Shown: positions 17,894 through 27,924 of the stretch, piece by piece | Layout of the letters: every line of letters begins with the position of its first letter | Position numbering within the stretch: the stretch's first letter is position 1 | Assembly: GCA_033127725.1 (NCBI GenBank) | Contig: AP026798.1 | Coordinates: 1,922,001-1,986,000 of the forward strand | Source: Bombiscardovia nodaiensis | GTDB taxonomy: Bacteria > Actinomycetota > Actinomycetes > Actinomycetales > Bifidobacteriaceae | Length of the DNA: 64,000 nucleotides | Reading direction: 5' to 3' | The notes under the pieces: model-generated | The model's input: the letters and a program-made list of their open reading frames with translations, nothing else | Told to the model about the DNA's origin: nothing | Database searches by the model: none | Translations under genes and position numbers: made by a program

Positions 17894-20212
17894 TTACATG
17901 AACACGAACCAAGAATACACGCTCCACCATAACTGGTCGTTTCCTGGATTACGAACCGCAAAGATGTAGAAAAAGATGCCCAGGCACGATAACACGAGCC
18001 CCACATTCACCCATCCCAAGACGCAACGCGAGCGCACACGAAGTGGATTGAGCTGGGTGGAGGCCGCCTCACAAGTCAAGTGTCTCTTATGCTTATTGCT
18101 CCCAGCTCCCCGGTCGTTGGACTTGACCCGATAGGAGTCGAAGGCCAGAATGCACAGGGCGGCTACCAGCATAATTGCCCAGCCAAAATCCAACATATAG
18201 CGAATATCGAAGCCCACTAAATGCGTATTTATGGCGTATATGCCCAGAGCAATAACCGCCAAACTTACACACAACATGTTCAGTTGGCGTTTGCGCAAGA
18301 CCCGCTTACAGCTTCCCCAACCCGCCACAACTAGAGCGAAAGGCGCTATGAGTGCAAAGTAACCGCCGTAGCTGGCCTGCATGGGCAGCCAAGTCGACAT
18401 TTCCTGGTGCGTGGGCAGGAGGAAGGGGAAGGTGGTTGACAGGTTGGGCGGCTGGAAGAAGTAGAGGAAGGTAAGAGGGAGCATCTGTGTCAGAGGGAAA
18501 GAGCTGTGCGTCATGTCGTAGCCGGTCAGATTGTAGTTGGAACCGAAGTCGAGAGGACTGCCAAAACGAGCTGTGTTGTAGGCAAACAAAGGGATGAACA
18601 CCACAGCGAAGGGCAGCAGAGCACAGAGCCAGGTATGAATTTCTGCCCGCAAGCCTTTGCTGCTTGCCCGGCCTTCAATCCACAGGTGCGCAATTTCAGG
18701 GGCGAACAAGGGCACGGCTAAGAGGGCCGAGAGGGCAAACTGCGGCCTACAGCCGAGAGTACAGGCCACCAGGAATGATCCCGCTGCTAGCCAAGGCTTG
18801 CTGAGCCCCCGCAGCTTCGATTCAATCCAGGCCGATAACCCCAAAAAAGTGAAGACCAGAGCCAGGGTCTGCGGCAGTTGATAGAACAGTTCGCTGCTCA
18901 AAACGTAAAAAAGTGGCAGCGCGCACAAGATGCAGCTAGATATGAGCAGCACACTACCCAAACTAACCGGCGAGCCCTTGCGGGCGAAGAGACGGGCTAT
19001 TTGCACGGTCAGTGCCATCGCAGCGCACGCGAGTAGGAGGGCAAAAATGAGCACAGCAGAAGCGGCGGGCAAATTGTTACCAGTCAAGAGCTTATAGGGA
19101 GCGAATAAGACCAGAGCGGGAAGAATACCGAAATAGCAGTAATATTTGCCCCCTACGAACGCCACATCAAAAAAGATCGGCGTGCAGTCAAGCGAGGTAG
19201 ACCCTAAGGCTATACGACTCGCTGCGTCATACGGATTACTCATGGCAGCCAGGTCGGCATTGACTGGAAGATTCAGAGAGATTTGTCCGTGCAACAAGGC
19301 ATTCGCCAAGTCAGCATACTGGTCAAAATCCACGACCATGCCCGTTGACATCCTGCCGTACCCGCTCGGAGAAGCCTTCATGCCGAATAAGACCCACTCT
19401 CCCACTATGCAGGCTATTTGAAGGGCCAGCACTAGCCCAAGCGAGCCGACGCACCGCATATCTTTCGCCCGGAAGCGGTAGCGATAGAGGGCAGAGCCCG
19501 GCCTGAAAGCAATAATCATAAGGGCAAGGAGGAGCTCAAGCGCCAGCCGCAGCCAGCTCACATGGTAAGAGACAGGGGGATTAACTACCACATCGTCAAG
19601 GGGTATGAGCTCGCCCTGCTGGACCTGGTAGTCAAAACGAACCGCTGTAGAACCGTCGCCAATGTGGACAAGACGAGTCCCCTCCACGTCCGGCGAGTAC
19701 TGCTTGACCGCAATAGACGCATACCAATCCCCGTCGGTAGCTTTCTTCGTTCTCGTCTTCCAAGAGACCGAGGGAGACATCTCAAGCGTGCTGCTGTAAC
19801 GGTAGGAGGGATCGGCAGCGCAGCCAGTTGGTTTGGGCTGCGAGACATGCAAACGACGCGCCTGAGCCCCCAGGTTTGCAGCGGGTTCAAAGCGCAGGTA
19901 ACGGATTGGTTCAGGGCTCTCCAGGTCTCGCCAGGCAGTGCTGGGGTCAACTACTTTCGCCGTGTGGTCAGCCTGTCGCACCAGCCCTGGGCCAAGTGTG
20001 GACTGCGCCTGCAGGGGATGAGCGTTCAGGCTCTGCCAAAAGGGAAGGTTGAAGACGAAAATTTCAAGGAACGCGAGGATTCCCACAACGAGGATAGGGA
20101 CTAAGGCATTCTGATTGGACGCACTGAGCCACCTCCGCTTGCCTGGAGCGTGTATCGCCTGTCTTTTACCCATATCCTGTATATTAGCGAAAGCGGCGAT
20201 ACATTGCTTCAT
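17894..20212 (-). CDS. Large polytopic membrane protein, probable GT-C type glycosyltransferase
   Basis: 772 residues from the ATG at 20212 (AGAGGC six bases upstream; a TTG at 20236 is also open). The first membrane segment (about 38-62) is followed by an outside domain of roughly 170 residues and then about ten further segments. The motif DFDQYADLANALLHGQISL, followed by YYCYFGILPALVLFAPY, resembles polyprenyl-phosphate-sugar-using glycosyltransferases with an acidic pair in the first loop. The family is not recognised with certainty. The locus implies a role in decorating or extending the exported polysaccharide on the outer face. It is divergent from the acyltransferase gene. Confidence 0.6.
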   Translation of the reverse strand: MKQCIAAFANIQDMGKRQAIHAPGKRRWLSASNQNALVPILVVGILAFLEIFVFNLPFWQSLNAHPLQAQSTLGPGLVRQADHTAKVVDPSTAWRDLESPEPIRYLRFEPAANLGAQARRLHVSQPKPTGCAADPSYRYSSTLEMSPSVSWKTRTKKATDGDWYASIAVKQYSPDVEGTRLVHIGDGSTAVRFDYQVQQGELIPLDDVVVNPPVSYHVSWLRLALELLLALMIIAFRPGSALYRYRFRAKDMRCVGSLGLVLALQIACIVGEWVLFGMKASPSGYGRMSTGMVVDFDQYADLANALLHGQISLNLPVNADLAAMSNPYDAASRIALGSTSLDCTPIFFDVAFVGGKYYCYFGILPALVLFAPYKLLTGNNLPAASAVLIFALLLACAAMALTVQIARLFARKGSPVSLGSVLLISSCILCALPLFYVLSSELFYQLPQTLALVFTFLGLSAWIESKLRGLSKPWLAAGSFLVACTLGCRPQFALSALLAVPLFAPEIAHLWIEGRASSKGLRAEIHTWLCALLPFAVVFIPLFAYNTARFGSPLDFGSNYNLTGYDMTHSSFPLTQMLPLTFLYFFQPPNLSTTFPFLLPTHQEMSTWLPMQASYGGYFALIAPFALVVAGWGSCKRVLRKRQLNMLCVSLAVIALGIYAINTHLVGFDIRYMLDFGWAIMLVAALCILAFDSYRVKSNDRGAGSNKHKRHLTCEAASTQLNPLRVRSRCVLGWVNVGLVLSCLGIFFYIFAVRNPGNDQLWWSVYSWFVFM

Positions 20213-20270
20213 CGCTATGCCTCTATAGAATGACAATTACAGGCACGAGTAAGAGCGAGGATTGTTAACT

Positions 20271-21371
20271 ATGGCCCAGCGGATTCGGTACTTCGATATC
20301 TCCCGAGGTATTGCGATTGTATGTGTAGTGCTCAGCCACAGCATTCTTCGCGTCAACGGTGCCGCACCCGTGTCGCCCTTCCTCTACTTCCTCTACCAAT
20401 TTTGCTTCTCCTTCCACATGCCGCTCTTCCTGGTGCTCTCCGGCTACTTCATGCGGCCTGAGCGCCCCTTCAACTGGGGCAGAGAGAGCCGGGAACTGCT
20501 CGCAACCTACGGCATCACTGCCCTGGCCGTCGTCGCAGTCAACACCGCTTTCGCTGGGGCCTTCCACACCGGCATGAAGGCCACTTTTGCTGCTTGGGCC
20601 ACGACCGGCTTGTACGGGGCTGGAGCAGACGCTGCAAATACCCTATGGCCAGTGCCTTCCTCCATTGGCGCCATCTGGTTCCTGCTCGCTCTCTTCTGGT
20701 CTCACCTGCTCTTGCACTGGGTCTCGCACAAGAAATACCCAGCCCTGTGGGTCATCGTCTTCTTCGCCCTGGGCTACTTCAGCTCCACTGTTTTCTGGCT
20801 CCCGCTGAGTCTGCAATCGGGCCTGACTGCCTGCGCTTTCGTTTACATTGGCTATCTGTGCAAGACTTACAACGCCGTTGACTGGCTCAACCAGCACTGG
20901 GTCTTGTACATTATTCCAATCGCTATCTGGGCGCTCTCCATCTGGAAGTTCACCGGTTTCAGCGTGGCCCTTAACCAATACGGGCAAACGCCGATGCTTG
21001 CTTTCGTGGGCTCAATCTGCGGAACCGTCTCCATTTTGGGAGTGTCGATACTCATTGACCGCTGGCTGCCCCTGCTCAACACAGCGCTCGCCACAACCGG
21101 TCGCTACACGCTGCCCTTACTGTGCGTTCACCTGCTCGAAGACGACTCCACGCCCTGGGGGCGCATCCTGCCGAGCCTGCTGGGCAACTTCCAGGCCGAT
21201 AGCGCAGTACTCCTTATTTTCGTAATCCGCTTGACCATCGACGGGTTACTCGCCTGGGGACTTTACTACATCCCCGGAGTCAACACCATCTTCTTCCCAG
21301 AGCTGGCCAAACGCCGTGCCAAGCGCATGAAACTTGCACAGCAGGCAGAGCAGGCAAAACAAGTCAACTAA
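20271..21371 (+). CDS. Acyltransferase family 3 membrane protein
   Basis: 366 residues with about ten hydrophobic segments. The N-terminal RYFDISRGIAIVCVVLSHS, with its His in the first segment, and the FSFHMPLFLVLSGYF motif are the hallmark of acyltransferase_3 proteins, which O-acetylate (or otherwise acylate) surface sugars. ATG 20271 is chosen because AAGAGCGAGG lies ten bases before it; the TTG at 20262 is too close to that site. It is the only plus-strand gene in an otherwise minus-strand polysaccharide locus. The C-terminus is Lys/Gln/Ala-rich. Confidence 0.85.
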   Translation: MAQRIRYFDISRGIAIVCVVLSHSILRVNGAAPVSPFLYFLYQFCFSFHMPLFLVLSGYFMRPERPFNWGRESRELLATYGITALAVVAVNTAFAGAFHTGMKATFAAWATTGLYGAGADAANTLWPVPSSIGAIWFLLALFWSHLLLHWVSHKKYPALWVIVFFALGYFSSTVFWLPLSLQSGLTACAFVYIGYLCKTYNAVDWLNQHWVLYIIPIAIWALSIWKFTGFSVALNQYGQTPMLAFVGSICGTVSILGVSILIDRWLPLLNTALATTGRYTLPLLCVHLLEDDSTPWGRILPSLLGNFQADSAVLLIFVIRLTIDGLLAWGLYYIPGVNTIFFPELAKRRAKRMKLAQQAEQAKQVN

Positions 21372-21435
21372 AGTAGTCAAGGCAGAATCGGGCAAGCGAA
21401 AGCTCGCCGCTCACCTGAGCCCACTGTTCGCAGCA

Positions 21436-23325
21436 TTATTTTTCGAGTGTTGTATCGTCAATTTCGGCGGACTTAGGCTCTGCTGGAGATGAGGAAACTG
21501 CTCCAACTGCCACAGCTCTTCCAGACACTCCAACCGCCGCAACTTTCCCGTCTACGCCTGCTACCTCAGCTATTATTGTGTGCCTGTGCGGGACTCGTAT
21601 ATGGCGCACCGCATTCCCTAAACTCCACAAGCCCTGCGCTGCAAACGGCAAGAGCAGCAGGTAGAAGGGGAAGGTGTACACGCTCTTGGCCTCCCAGATC
21701 AAATAGCAGGTGAAGCCGCCCATGAAGCTGATAGCGAGCAACAGAGCCGGTACATGCTGCTGGGAGTGCTTCTTAAAGTGCACAAGCACCAGCATTACAC
21801 CCACCAGCGCAAAGATATAGATAATGGACTGCATCACATCGTTGAAATTGAAGAGCGATTGCCGAATTGAGCCGGTCAAAACGTTGTAAACTAACCCATC
21901 CTTGAAGGGATAGACGTGGTCAAATTGAGCAGCGTACATGCTTGTTTGGAAGGTTGGCTCAGCCCATTCCGTCATCAGCTTCCGCCCGAAAAAGTCGAAG
22001 CCGTACGCAGGATTATTAATGTACCCTTGTAAGGTATCGCCTACCGTGGTGCGAGCTATCTCATTCATGCGGTCATAGTCGTTGTGGGTTTGGAAATAAC
22101 TGTCGAAGGCTATACCTTGCCACCAGCCAGGCAACACAGGTGGCGTATCGGTGAGACCAATGGAAATCCAAGAAAGCTTGGGTAGACCTTTACCAAATGA
22201 TTGACCCGAGAGACTCTCCAACAACTTTACAGGCAGACCCGACGACAGCCAGGCACCAGCAAAGCACACCAGTGACCACAGACTCAAGAGATAGCGGTGC
22301 CCAAACAAGGCTATGACTACCGCAGCCAGCACCAGGGCAATGAGCATAATATTAAAGGTGCCCTTGATCATCACCCCAATTGCCCCCACCGCAAAAGAAA
22401 GCAGCACTAACAGATAAGACAAAGCCCGGCGTTCGGCAGTCAGCGCCTGCATCATCAGATACAGAGCCGCGAGCGCAAAGCAAAATCCCGTTGCGTTCGT
22501 GTACACAAAAGAGGCAAACAGGAAGAGTGGCTCACAGGCGATGATGAGCGATAGGAAGACTCCCATGACCCGCTTGTTGGTGCACATCCGCTCGAGTAAC
22601 AGATAAAGCAAGACAACTGCGCCCACAATAGAAAGAGCATTAACAAACTGCACGCCCATAGTATTGCCAGTACCAAAGACTCTGAAGATTGCAGCGAACC
22701 ATAGCATAGATCCGCTTTGGAAGGGGTACCACGACAAATATTGGTGGAGGTTACCCTTGCGAATGAAAGGCGACCTTTCACAAACCTGGTCACCCGGAGC
22801 GCAGTATCCTGGCGCGAATTGCTTCCAGTCGCCAGAGTTCCAGGCTCTCCCGCCATTAACCGCCATGGCGGAATCTGGGTACCATGGCTTAGTGCCGCTG
22901 AGCGAAATAATCCAGACAGTTTGTGCTATTAGCAGGAAAAGAGCAAGGAAGACTAGCTGATGCGCGCGCTTGAGCTTAGAAAATATCCAGCCAACAGCTA
23001 GTAGCACAATAACAACTAGGACTAAAGAACCAATGAATGCGAGCGAGGGCCATTCATACCCCAGATGGGCACGCTCTAACAGGGCTCCTTTTTTGATGTT
23101 ATGGGGATCAGGCCGGAAAATAACGGTAGCAGCGAGGGAAATAACTGACAGTATCGCCAAGGCTACAATAGTGAGCGCTAACACCGCATACTGGCAAAAC
23201 TTGGCCAGACAGCCAATGAATCCTCTCCCAGCTAGACCAGCCTTATCTCCAGACTTTGCACGGCTAAAGAAATGCCCGAAGGCATGACTGTCTCGCAAAT
23301 GCAAGTGAAAGCCTTGACGATTCAT
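21436..23325 (-). CDS. Polytopic membrane protein, GT-C/GT39-like
   Basis: 629 residues with about twelve hydrophobic segments. After the third segment comes GTKPWYPDSAMAVNGGRAW, then HQYLSWYPFQSGSMLWFAAIFRVFG. The acidic residue in an outer loop and this layout fit membrane glycosyltransferases of the GT-C fold that use lipid-phosphate sugars. The tail after residue 585 is hydrophilic and variable (VAAVGVSGRAVAVGAVSS). It lies 105 bases before the downstream end of the GtrB-like gene on the same strand. The precise sugar is unknown. Confidence 0.6.
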   Translation of the reverse strand: MNRQGFHLHLRDSHAFGHFFSRAKSGDKAGLAGRGFIGCLAKFCQYAVLALTIVALAILSVISLAATVIFRPDPHNIKKGALLERAHLGYEWPSLAFIGSLVLVVIVLLAVGWIFSKLKRAHQLVFLALFLLIAQTVWIISLSGTKPWYPDSAMAVNGGRAWNSGDWKQFAPGYCAPGDQVCERSPFIRKGNLHQYLSWYPFQSGSMLWFAAIFRVFGTGNTMGVQFVNALSIVGAVVLLYLLLERMCTNKRVMGVFLSLIIACEPLFLFASFVYTNATGFCFALAALYLMMQALTAERRALSYLLVLLSFAVGAIGVMIKGTFNIMLIALVLAAVVIALFGHRYLLSLWSLVCFAGAWLSSGLPVKLLESLSGQSFGKGLPKLSWISIGLTDTPPVLPGWWQGIAFDSYFQTHNDYDRMNEIARTTVGDTLQGYINNPAYGFDFFGRKLMTEWAEPTFQTSMYAAQFDHVYPFKDGLVYNVLTGSIRQSLFNFNDVMQSIIYIFALVGVMLVLVHFKKHSQQHVPALLLAISFMGGFTCYLIWEAKSVYTFPFYLLLLPFAAQGLWSLGNAVRHIRVPHRHTIIAEVAGVDGKVAAVGVSGRAVAVGAVSSSPAEPKSAEIDDTTLEK

Positions 23326-23430
23326 GCTGTATGACAGTCCTTTACCCTCAACATTCCTTTACTCTTCTGCTGAGCGGTATCTCATTTTCTGGCGCGGACA
23401 ACTACCCATAGACCCACAGGGTAGCCGGAG

Positions 23431-24396
23431 TCAGACCTCTTGCTCAATAATATATCGGGGACGATTTTTTACCTCCAGATATATCCTGCCAATATACTCA
23501 CCCACTATCCCAAGACACATGAGGATGAGGCCGCCCAAAAGCCAGATGGAGCACATCAGCGACCCCCAGCCAGCCACGGCATGTCCGGTGCTCACTGAAA
23601 CGATTGTGTAGATAAACATAATAATGCCGATAACTACTGAAAATCCGCCCAGCGCAGTGATGAAACTCAGCGGTTTCACTGAGAATGAAGTCAGTCCTTC
23701 AATCGCTAAAGATACCATCTTCTTGAGGGGGTACTTTGACTCCCCAGCGACACGCTTTGACCGCTTGTAATACACTTTGGAAGTCTGGAATCCCAAGGAA
23801 GGCACAATTCCACGCAAAAAAAGATTGACTTCATTATATTGCGAAAGGGCGCTCAAGGCCGCCTGGCCCATGAGGCGGAAATCAGCGTGGTCTGGGATAG
23901 TCTCAGCACCCATCCAGTTCATGAGCCGGTAAAACGAGTGGGCACTACCCCGCTTGAAAGCACTGTCGGTGTCGCGGTTGTTGCGCACCCCGTATACGAT
24001 TTGCGAACCTTCGCGGTACTGCATTACCATTTCTTCAATGGCATTGGGATCGTCCTGCAAGTCGGCATCCATTGAAATTGCAGCATCTACGTGCATACCT
24101 AAAGCCTTCATCAAGCCGGCGTAAACAGCATTTTGATGGCCCTTATTATGAGCAAATCTAATCCCGTGCATGCACTGAGGATGGAGGGAGTGCAACTGCT
24201 CAATTTCCAGCCAGGTTTGATCCACCGAACCATCGTCTACGAACAGTATGAAACTATCAGAAGCAATCTTACTCTGACCTTCCAGAGCTTCAAGCTTCTC
24301 ATATAACACTGAAGCAGTCTCCTGCAAAGCGGCTTCCTCGTTATAACAAGGAATCACCAAAGCTAATCGTGGCTCGCTCAGTAACTTCTCTGGCAT
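23431..24396 (-). CDS. GtrB/bactoprenol-phosphate glycosyltransferase (GT2)
   Basis: 321 residues from ATG 24396 (TGAGGAG just upstream; a TTG at 24429 would add eleven). The GT-A domain has LALVIPCYNEEAAL, LFVDDGSVD and the metal-binding MDADLQDDP. It is followed by two C-terminal membrane segments (about 235-295) as in GtrB and DPM1-like proteins. It would transfer a sugar from a nucleotide donor to polyprenyl phosphate on the inner face. The GtrA-like protein at 1703 is a possible flipping partner, though not adjacent. It probably supplies donor for the large membrane glycosyltransferases next door. Confidence 0.88.
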   Translation of the reverse strand: MPEKLLSEPRLALVIPCYNEEAALQETASVLYEKLEALEGQSKIASDSFILFVDDGSVDQTWLEIEQLHSLHPQCMHGIRFAHNKGHQNAVYAGLMKALGMHVDAAISMDADLQDDPNAIEEMVMQYREGSQIVYGVRNNRDTDSAFKRGSAHSFYRLMNWMGAETIPDHADFRLMGQAALSALSQYNEVNLFLRGIVPSLGFQTSKVYYKRSKRVAGESKYPLKKMVSLAIEGLTSFSVKPLSFITALGGFSVVIGIIMFIYTIVSVSTGHAVAGWGSLMCSIWLLGGLILMCLGIVGEYIGRIYLEVKNRPRYIIEQEV

Positions 24397-24510
24397 CGGC
24401 TCCTCATCAATCTTAAGCGCTGCAATCAAGCAATAGTCTACTGTAAGGACCTTATTTACCTCTAGATTCGCAAACTACATAAGGGTGTCGTCTCAAGCAA
24501 ATACACAAAC

Positions 24511-24572
24511 AGGGTGACTACCCTATCAACAGCCGAGTATGAACTTGACCTATGCAATAGAGTAGTCACCCT
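24511..24572 (-). terminator. Long inverted repeat after the lysozyme gene
   Basis: AGGGTGACTAC and GTAGTCACCCT form a perfect 11-bp stem around a 40-base loop, just behind the GH25 gene stop. The minus strand continues TGTTTGTGTATTT. It may be a terminator with an unusually large loop or a palindromic binding site. Confidence 0.5.
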
Positions 24573-24583
24573 AGTGTGTAAAT

Positions 24584-26656
24584 TTAGTTAATCTGCCACT
24601 TTTGATTGTCTTGAGCGTGATACTCGTAGCTGATAACGCGAGCGCCAGCGTTAGTATTCCTCCACGCGATGTCTAAGGCCTTGTTATTGGCCACACTCCT
24701 GATGGCGAACCGGTTGGACCCATCTGACTGGATGTACCACTGCTGGTTGGAGCCACTCACCCAGGGGAATTGAATGATGTTGCCGGAGTCACCCATGAAG
24801 GCACCCTGAATATCGAGGACCTGGCCAGAGTGCACGGCGCGCAGAGCATACTTAGCGTTGCCAGCGTCTACGAAGACAAACTGCTGGTTTCTGCCGCCAT
24901 TAGGATCCCAAATTTCCACGGGAGTTTCTGGTGCCATGCCCAGGTTCTGCACGTCTAAGCGCCTACCGTTGGCGAATGGGCTTGAAATATAGTGAGCCTG
25001 GCCTGTGGGGTAGAACTTCTGCAGGAGCCTAAACTGCTGGTTGGTGCCTCCCGTATATTCCCACAAGTTCGCCCGCGTACCAGGCGTATCTACAGCACCG
25101 TGAATGTCGAGGAACTTGCTACGTGAATCTCCCATGGCCGAAGCGATATACAGGTACCCGTCGGGCCCTTGGTAGAAACTCCACTTCTGATTGATACCGC
25201 CGTTGGACGAGTATTGGATGATCGGCGTGCCGTTGTTCAAAGACGCAAAAGCAACGTCCAAGGCCTTGCCCGAGTTACTGGAAGTAATCGTGTAATTCCC
25301 GTCACCGACCGGCTTAATGTGGAACATTTGGTTAGGAGCATCTGTCGGTACCCAAATCAGGGCGGCGGCAGAATCCTGTGTGCTCCTGTTGTCAATATCA
25401 AGATAACGATCCCAATAAGCAGAGCCGATGAAATAATCTCCCTCGCCTATCTGCGTATACTTTGACCCTTGAACCGTCGGTCCGCCAGCATAATTACGGT
25501 TGCCATAGGCGTTCATGTCCACGAAGCCGTTGATGCCGTTGACATGACCCGAGCTTGTGTACTGCCAGCAACGCTCGTTAGCTGGGTAGCTAAAGCCCGG
25601 TCGAGGACCGTAGCTGGCCACCCAGTGCGTTTTGGAGTGAATATTTCCGGTATTGAGAGCAGTTTCCAGGTAGTACTGGTAGGAGTACACCGAAAGCCGG
25701 TTATAACCCGCGCCCTGCAGCTTGCTGAACCAGGTGTCTACCATGCCATTATAGGTCCAAGGATCTGTAGGCGGTGTATGACCAGACCAAGCCCAGTGCT
25801 CCAAATCATAATAGACCGGGAAGCTCAAATCCCCAGGCTGAACGCCAGCTTGGCGCAAGAGTCCTACGGTACCGTCACCCTCCATGGCAGCTGTACCGTT
25901 GTCGTAGGCATAGGAGTATAGGTAAATCCCGAAAGGAATGCCTAAACGCTTGCACTCGTTGATATTACGCTGGGCCTTAATATCAGGTCCGTTGCCCCAA
26001 CCATATCCAATGCGGATAATAGCTCCCTCAACACCAGCATTACGGGCCGCTTGCCAGTCAATATCACCCTGCCATTGGGAGACATCTACCAGCCCGCGAG
26101 CCTGCTGAGCAAAAAGATTACCGCCCGCTTCGAAGAAAGCCTGCGTACCATTATAGGAGCCCCAGTATGCACCATAGTCATTATTGTTCAAAGCAGCAGT
26201 ATAAGTTTGGTGTTCTGCCCCGCCCTGGCTCAAGCGAGCGCTCGACGACTGCTCATTGCGACTGACCTGCTGCTTCACTTCTTTTGCAGGAACGGGGATA
26301 AAGGATTCACCCTTTGTCTTCGCAAGCGGATCTGCTGGTTTATTTGGCGTGCCTGTCACTCGAGGATCGGTGACGCTTTTGCCGGTCTGCACATTTTTCA
26401 CTTCGCCAGTTGGCGTAACAGCCAAATCCTTGGAGAGCACCATGGCATCATCAGGAATTTGCGCAGCTACCTTCTGAGGCAACTTCTCCTGAGGAATTGC
26501 AGCATCAGCTGTTTGCTTGGCAGTCGTCTGCCGAACAGCCGCGTTCACAGGCAGTGAATCATCACCACCTATACCCGGGCCTAATGGAGTCCCTAGACCA
26601 AGGGTCACCATACCGGCCGCGGCCAACGCAGCACAAGCTTTCAGCATTATATGCAT
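24584..26656 (-). CDS. Secreted GH25 lysozyme with two ricin-type lectin domains
   Basis: About 690 residues. A signal peptide (MHIMLKACAALAAAGMVTLG) is followed by a 150-residue linker and then a GH25 muramidase domain (about 190-395) with GLVDVSQWQGDIDW, GAIIRIGYGW and the acidic pair in YYDLEHW, the catalytic region of the family. Six repeats of about 47 residues follow, each with LDI/LDV and NQxW or NQxF (NQMFHI, NQKWSF, NQQFRL, NQQFVF, NQQWYI, NQKWQI), enough for two beta-trefoils. It would cleave peptidoglycan while held to carbohydrate. The start may be any of the Met codons 26656 or 26647, or GTG 26668. No sorting signal is present. Confidence 0.9.
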   Translation of the reverse strand: MHIMLKACAALAAAGMVTLGLGTPLGPGIGGDDSLPVNAAVRQTTAKQTADAAIPQEKLPQKVAAQIPDDAMVLSKDLAVTPTGEVKNVQTGKSVTDPRVTGTPNKPADPLAKTKGESFIPVPAKEVKQQVSRNEQSSSARLSQGGAEHQTYTAALNNNDYGAYWGSYNGTQAFFEAGGNLFAQQARGLVDVSQWQGDIDWQAARNAGVEGAIIRIGYGWGNGPDIKAQRNINECKRLGIPFGIYLYSYAYDNGTAAMEGDGTVGLLRQAGVQPGDLSFPVYYDLEHWAWSGHTPPTDPWTYNGMVDTWFSKLQGAGYNRLSVYSYQYYLETALNTGNIHSKTHWVASYGPRPGFSYPANERCWQYTSSGHVNGINGFVDMNAYGNRNYAGGPTVQGSKYTQIGEGDYFIGSAYWDRYLDIDNRSTQDSAAALIWVPTDAPNQMFHIKPVGDGNYTITSSNSGKALDVAFASLNNGTPIIQYSSNGGINQKWSFYQGPDGYLYIASAMGDSRSKFLDIHGAVDTPGTRANLWEYTGGTNQQFRLLQKFYPTGQAHYISSPFANGRRLDVQNLGMAPETPVEIWDPNGGRNQQFVFVDAGNAKYALRAVHSGQVLDIQGAFMGDSGNIIQFPWVSGSNQQWYIQSDGSNRFAIRSVANNKALDIAWRNTNAGARVISYEYHAQDNQKWQIN

Positions 26657-26936
26657 ACTTCCCCACACCTTCTTTACCGCTTCTTACTTAGGAAAAAGCA
26701 TCAATCAAATCCGTATAGCTATCGTAATAGAAGAACCTGAAAACCCTGCGGCTTCAGCCAAGCCTGTGATGTTTCTCCATAACTCAGGCAAATCTTCAAC
26801 ACTCAAAGCCCTAGTCTATATTATTTGATATCCATAAGGCTAGTTCATGTCGCGAACCTACCCTTAGTCAGCAACATCGGCAGGCCCAGCCCATAACAGT
26901 GGGCATTTGTGCACCTGCTTGGCCGTTAGCTGAGTC

Positions 26937-27677
26937 CTACTTAACGAGGCAGACGCGGATGCGGGCGGCTACGGCGGGGCCGAAAGCCAGCCTAGCTTGC
27001 ACTGCTGGCACTGCCTGCCTAGACTTTTCGCCAGATGCCGGAGCCGCTTCGCCAGCCGCTGCAGTCACTACACTGACCACCACCGCATCCGAATACGGGT
27101 CCTTGGGAGCTATGCGCAGCAGGGTACCCACACTAACCTGCTCACTCTGCAGGTAGCGCAGCATCTGCGAGTCTTCGTCGGAGACGCGGTCCACACGCAC
27201 GAGCGCGCCTTTGGGAGCCTGGGAGAGGGTAATCGAGTCATCTCGCTTGGGCAGACGGCCGGATGCTGCGGGAATTGAATCGCCATGGGGATCACGATCC
27301 GGGTGTCCCAGGAGGTCGTCAATGCGCTCAATCATCCGGTCTGATGCCGCGTGTTCCAAACTCTCAGCCTCATCATGCACTTCATCCCAGCTGTAACCCA
27401 AGGTCTGCACCAGAAATGTCTCCAGGAGTCTGTGCCGGCGAACCATGGTGATGGCGTACTCCCGGCCGCGCTTGGTCAGGACCACTCCCCCGTACGGCTG
27501 ATGCTCCACAAGCCCAGCAGCGCTCAAGCGGGCCATGGCACCCGACACCGTGGAGAGCTTCATACCCGTTTTTTTGGCGATGGCTGAGGGCTGCACAGGG
27601 CGCTGGTCCCACTCTTGGAGATCCCAGATCATTTTTAAGTAGTCCTGCGTGTTAGTGGACAAATCCTGCAAAGCCAT
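26937..27677 (-). CDS. DtxR/MntR-family metal-dependent regulator
   Basis: 246 residues. An N-terminal winged helix (about 1-65; TQDYLKMIWDLQEW, KLSTVSGAMARLSAAGLVEH) leads into the metal-binding dimerisation region (LLETFLVQTLGYSWDEVHDEAESLEHAASDRMIERID) with the conserved Glu/His/Cys-region pattern, then an FeoA-like SH3 domain (about 150-246). Such proteins repress metal uptake genes when Mn or Fe is plentiful. It is divergent from the NRAMP transporter across 247 bases, so that promoter is its probable target. No clear operator could be assigned by eye. Confidence 0.9.
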   Translation of the reverse strand: MALQDLSTNTQDYLKMIWDLQEWDQRPVQPSAIAKKTGMKLSTVSGAMARLSAAGLVEHQPYGGVVLTKRGREYAITMVRRHRLLETFLVQTLGYSWDEVHDEAESLEHAASDRMIERIDDLLGHPDRDPHGDSIPAASGRLPKRDDSITLSQAPKGALVRVDRVSDEDSQMLRYLQSEQVSVGTLLRIAPKDPYSDAVVVSVVTAAAGEAAPASGEKSRQAVPAVQARLAFGPAVAARIRVCLVK

Positions 27678-27924
27678 AGAGTAAGTCTAGCAAGTGAGCG
27701 CTGCGGCAGACTCCAGAAGCGGGTCGCTGACAGTAAGCCACCTGGGCGGAAACGATTGGTCAACACTCTCAGCAGTAATCTTCACAAGCCAATGGTGGAA
27801 ATCTTAGGCAAAGAGGACTAATGTTTGAGGTGTCGAAGATAGAAGTTTGATGCCCACTGCACCGCGCTCCTATTGCCGCCAAGGCATTTGAAATTTTCCA
27901 ATATGTTAAGAGTCGAAGGGCAAG

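Noticed and set aside
27804..27821. TTAG...CTAA element between the DtxR-type regulator and mntH as an operator
   Set aside because: Only the four end bases are symmetric; the inside does not match the DtxR/MntR type, so chance is likely.
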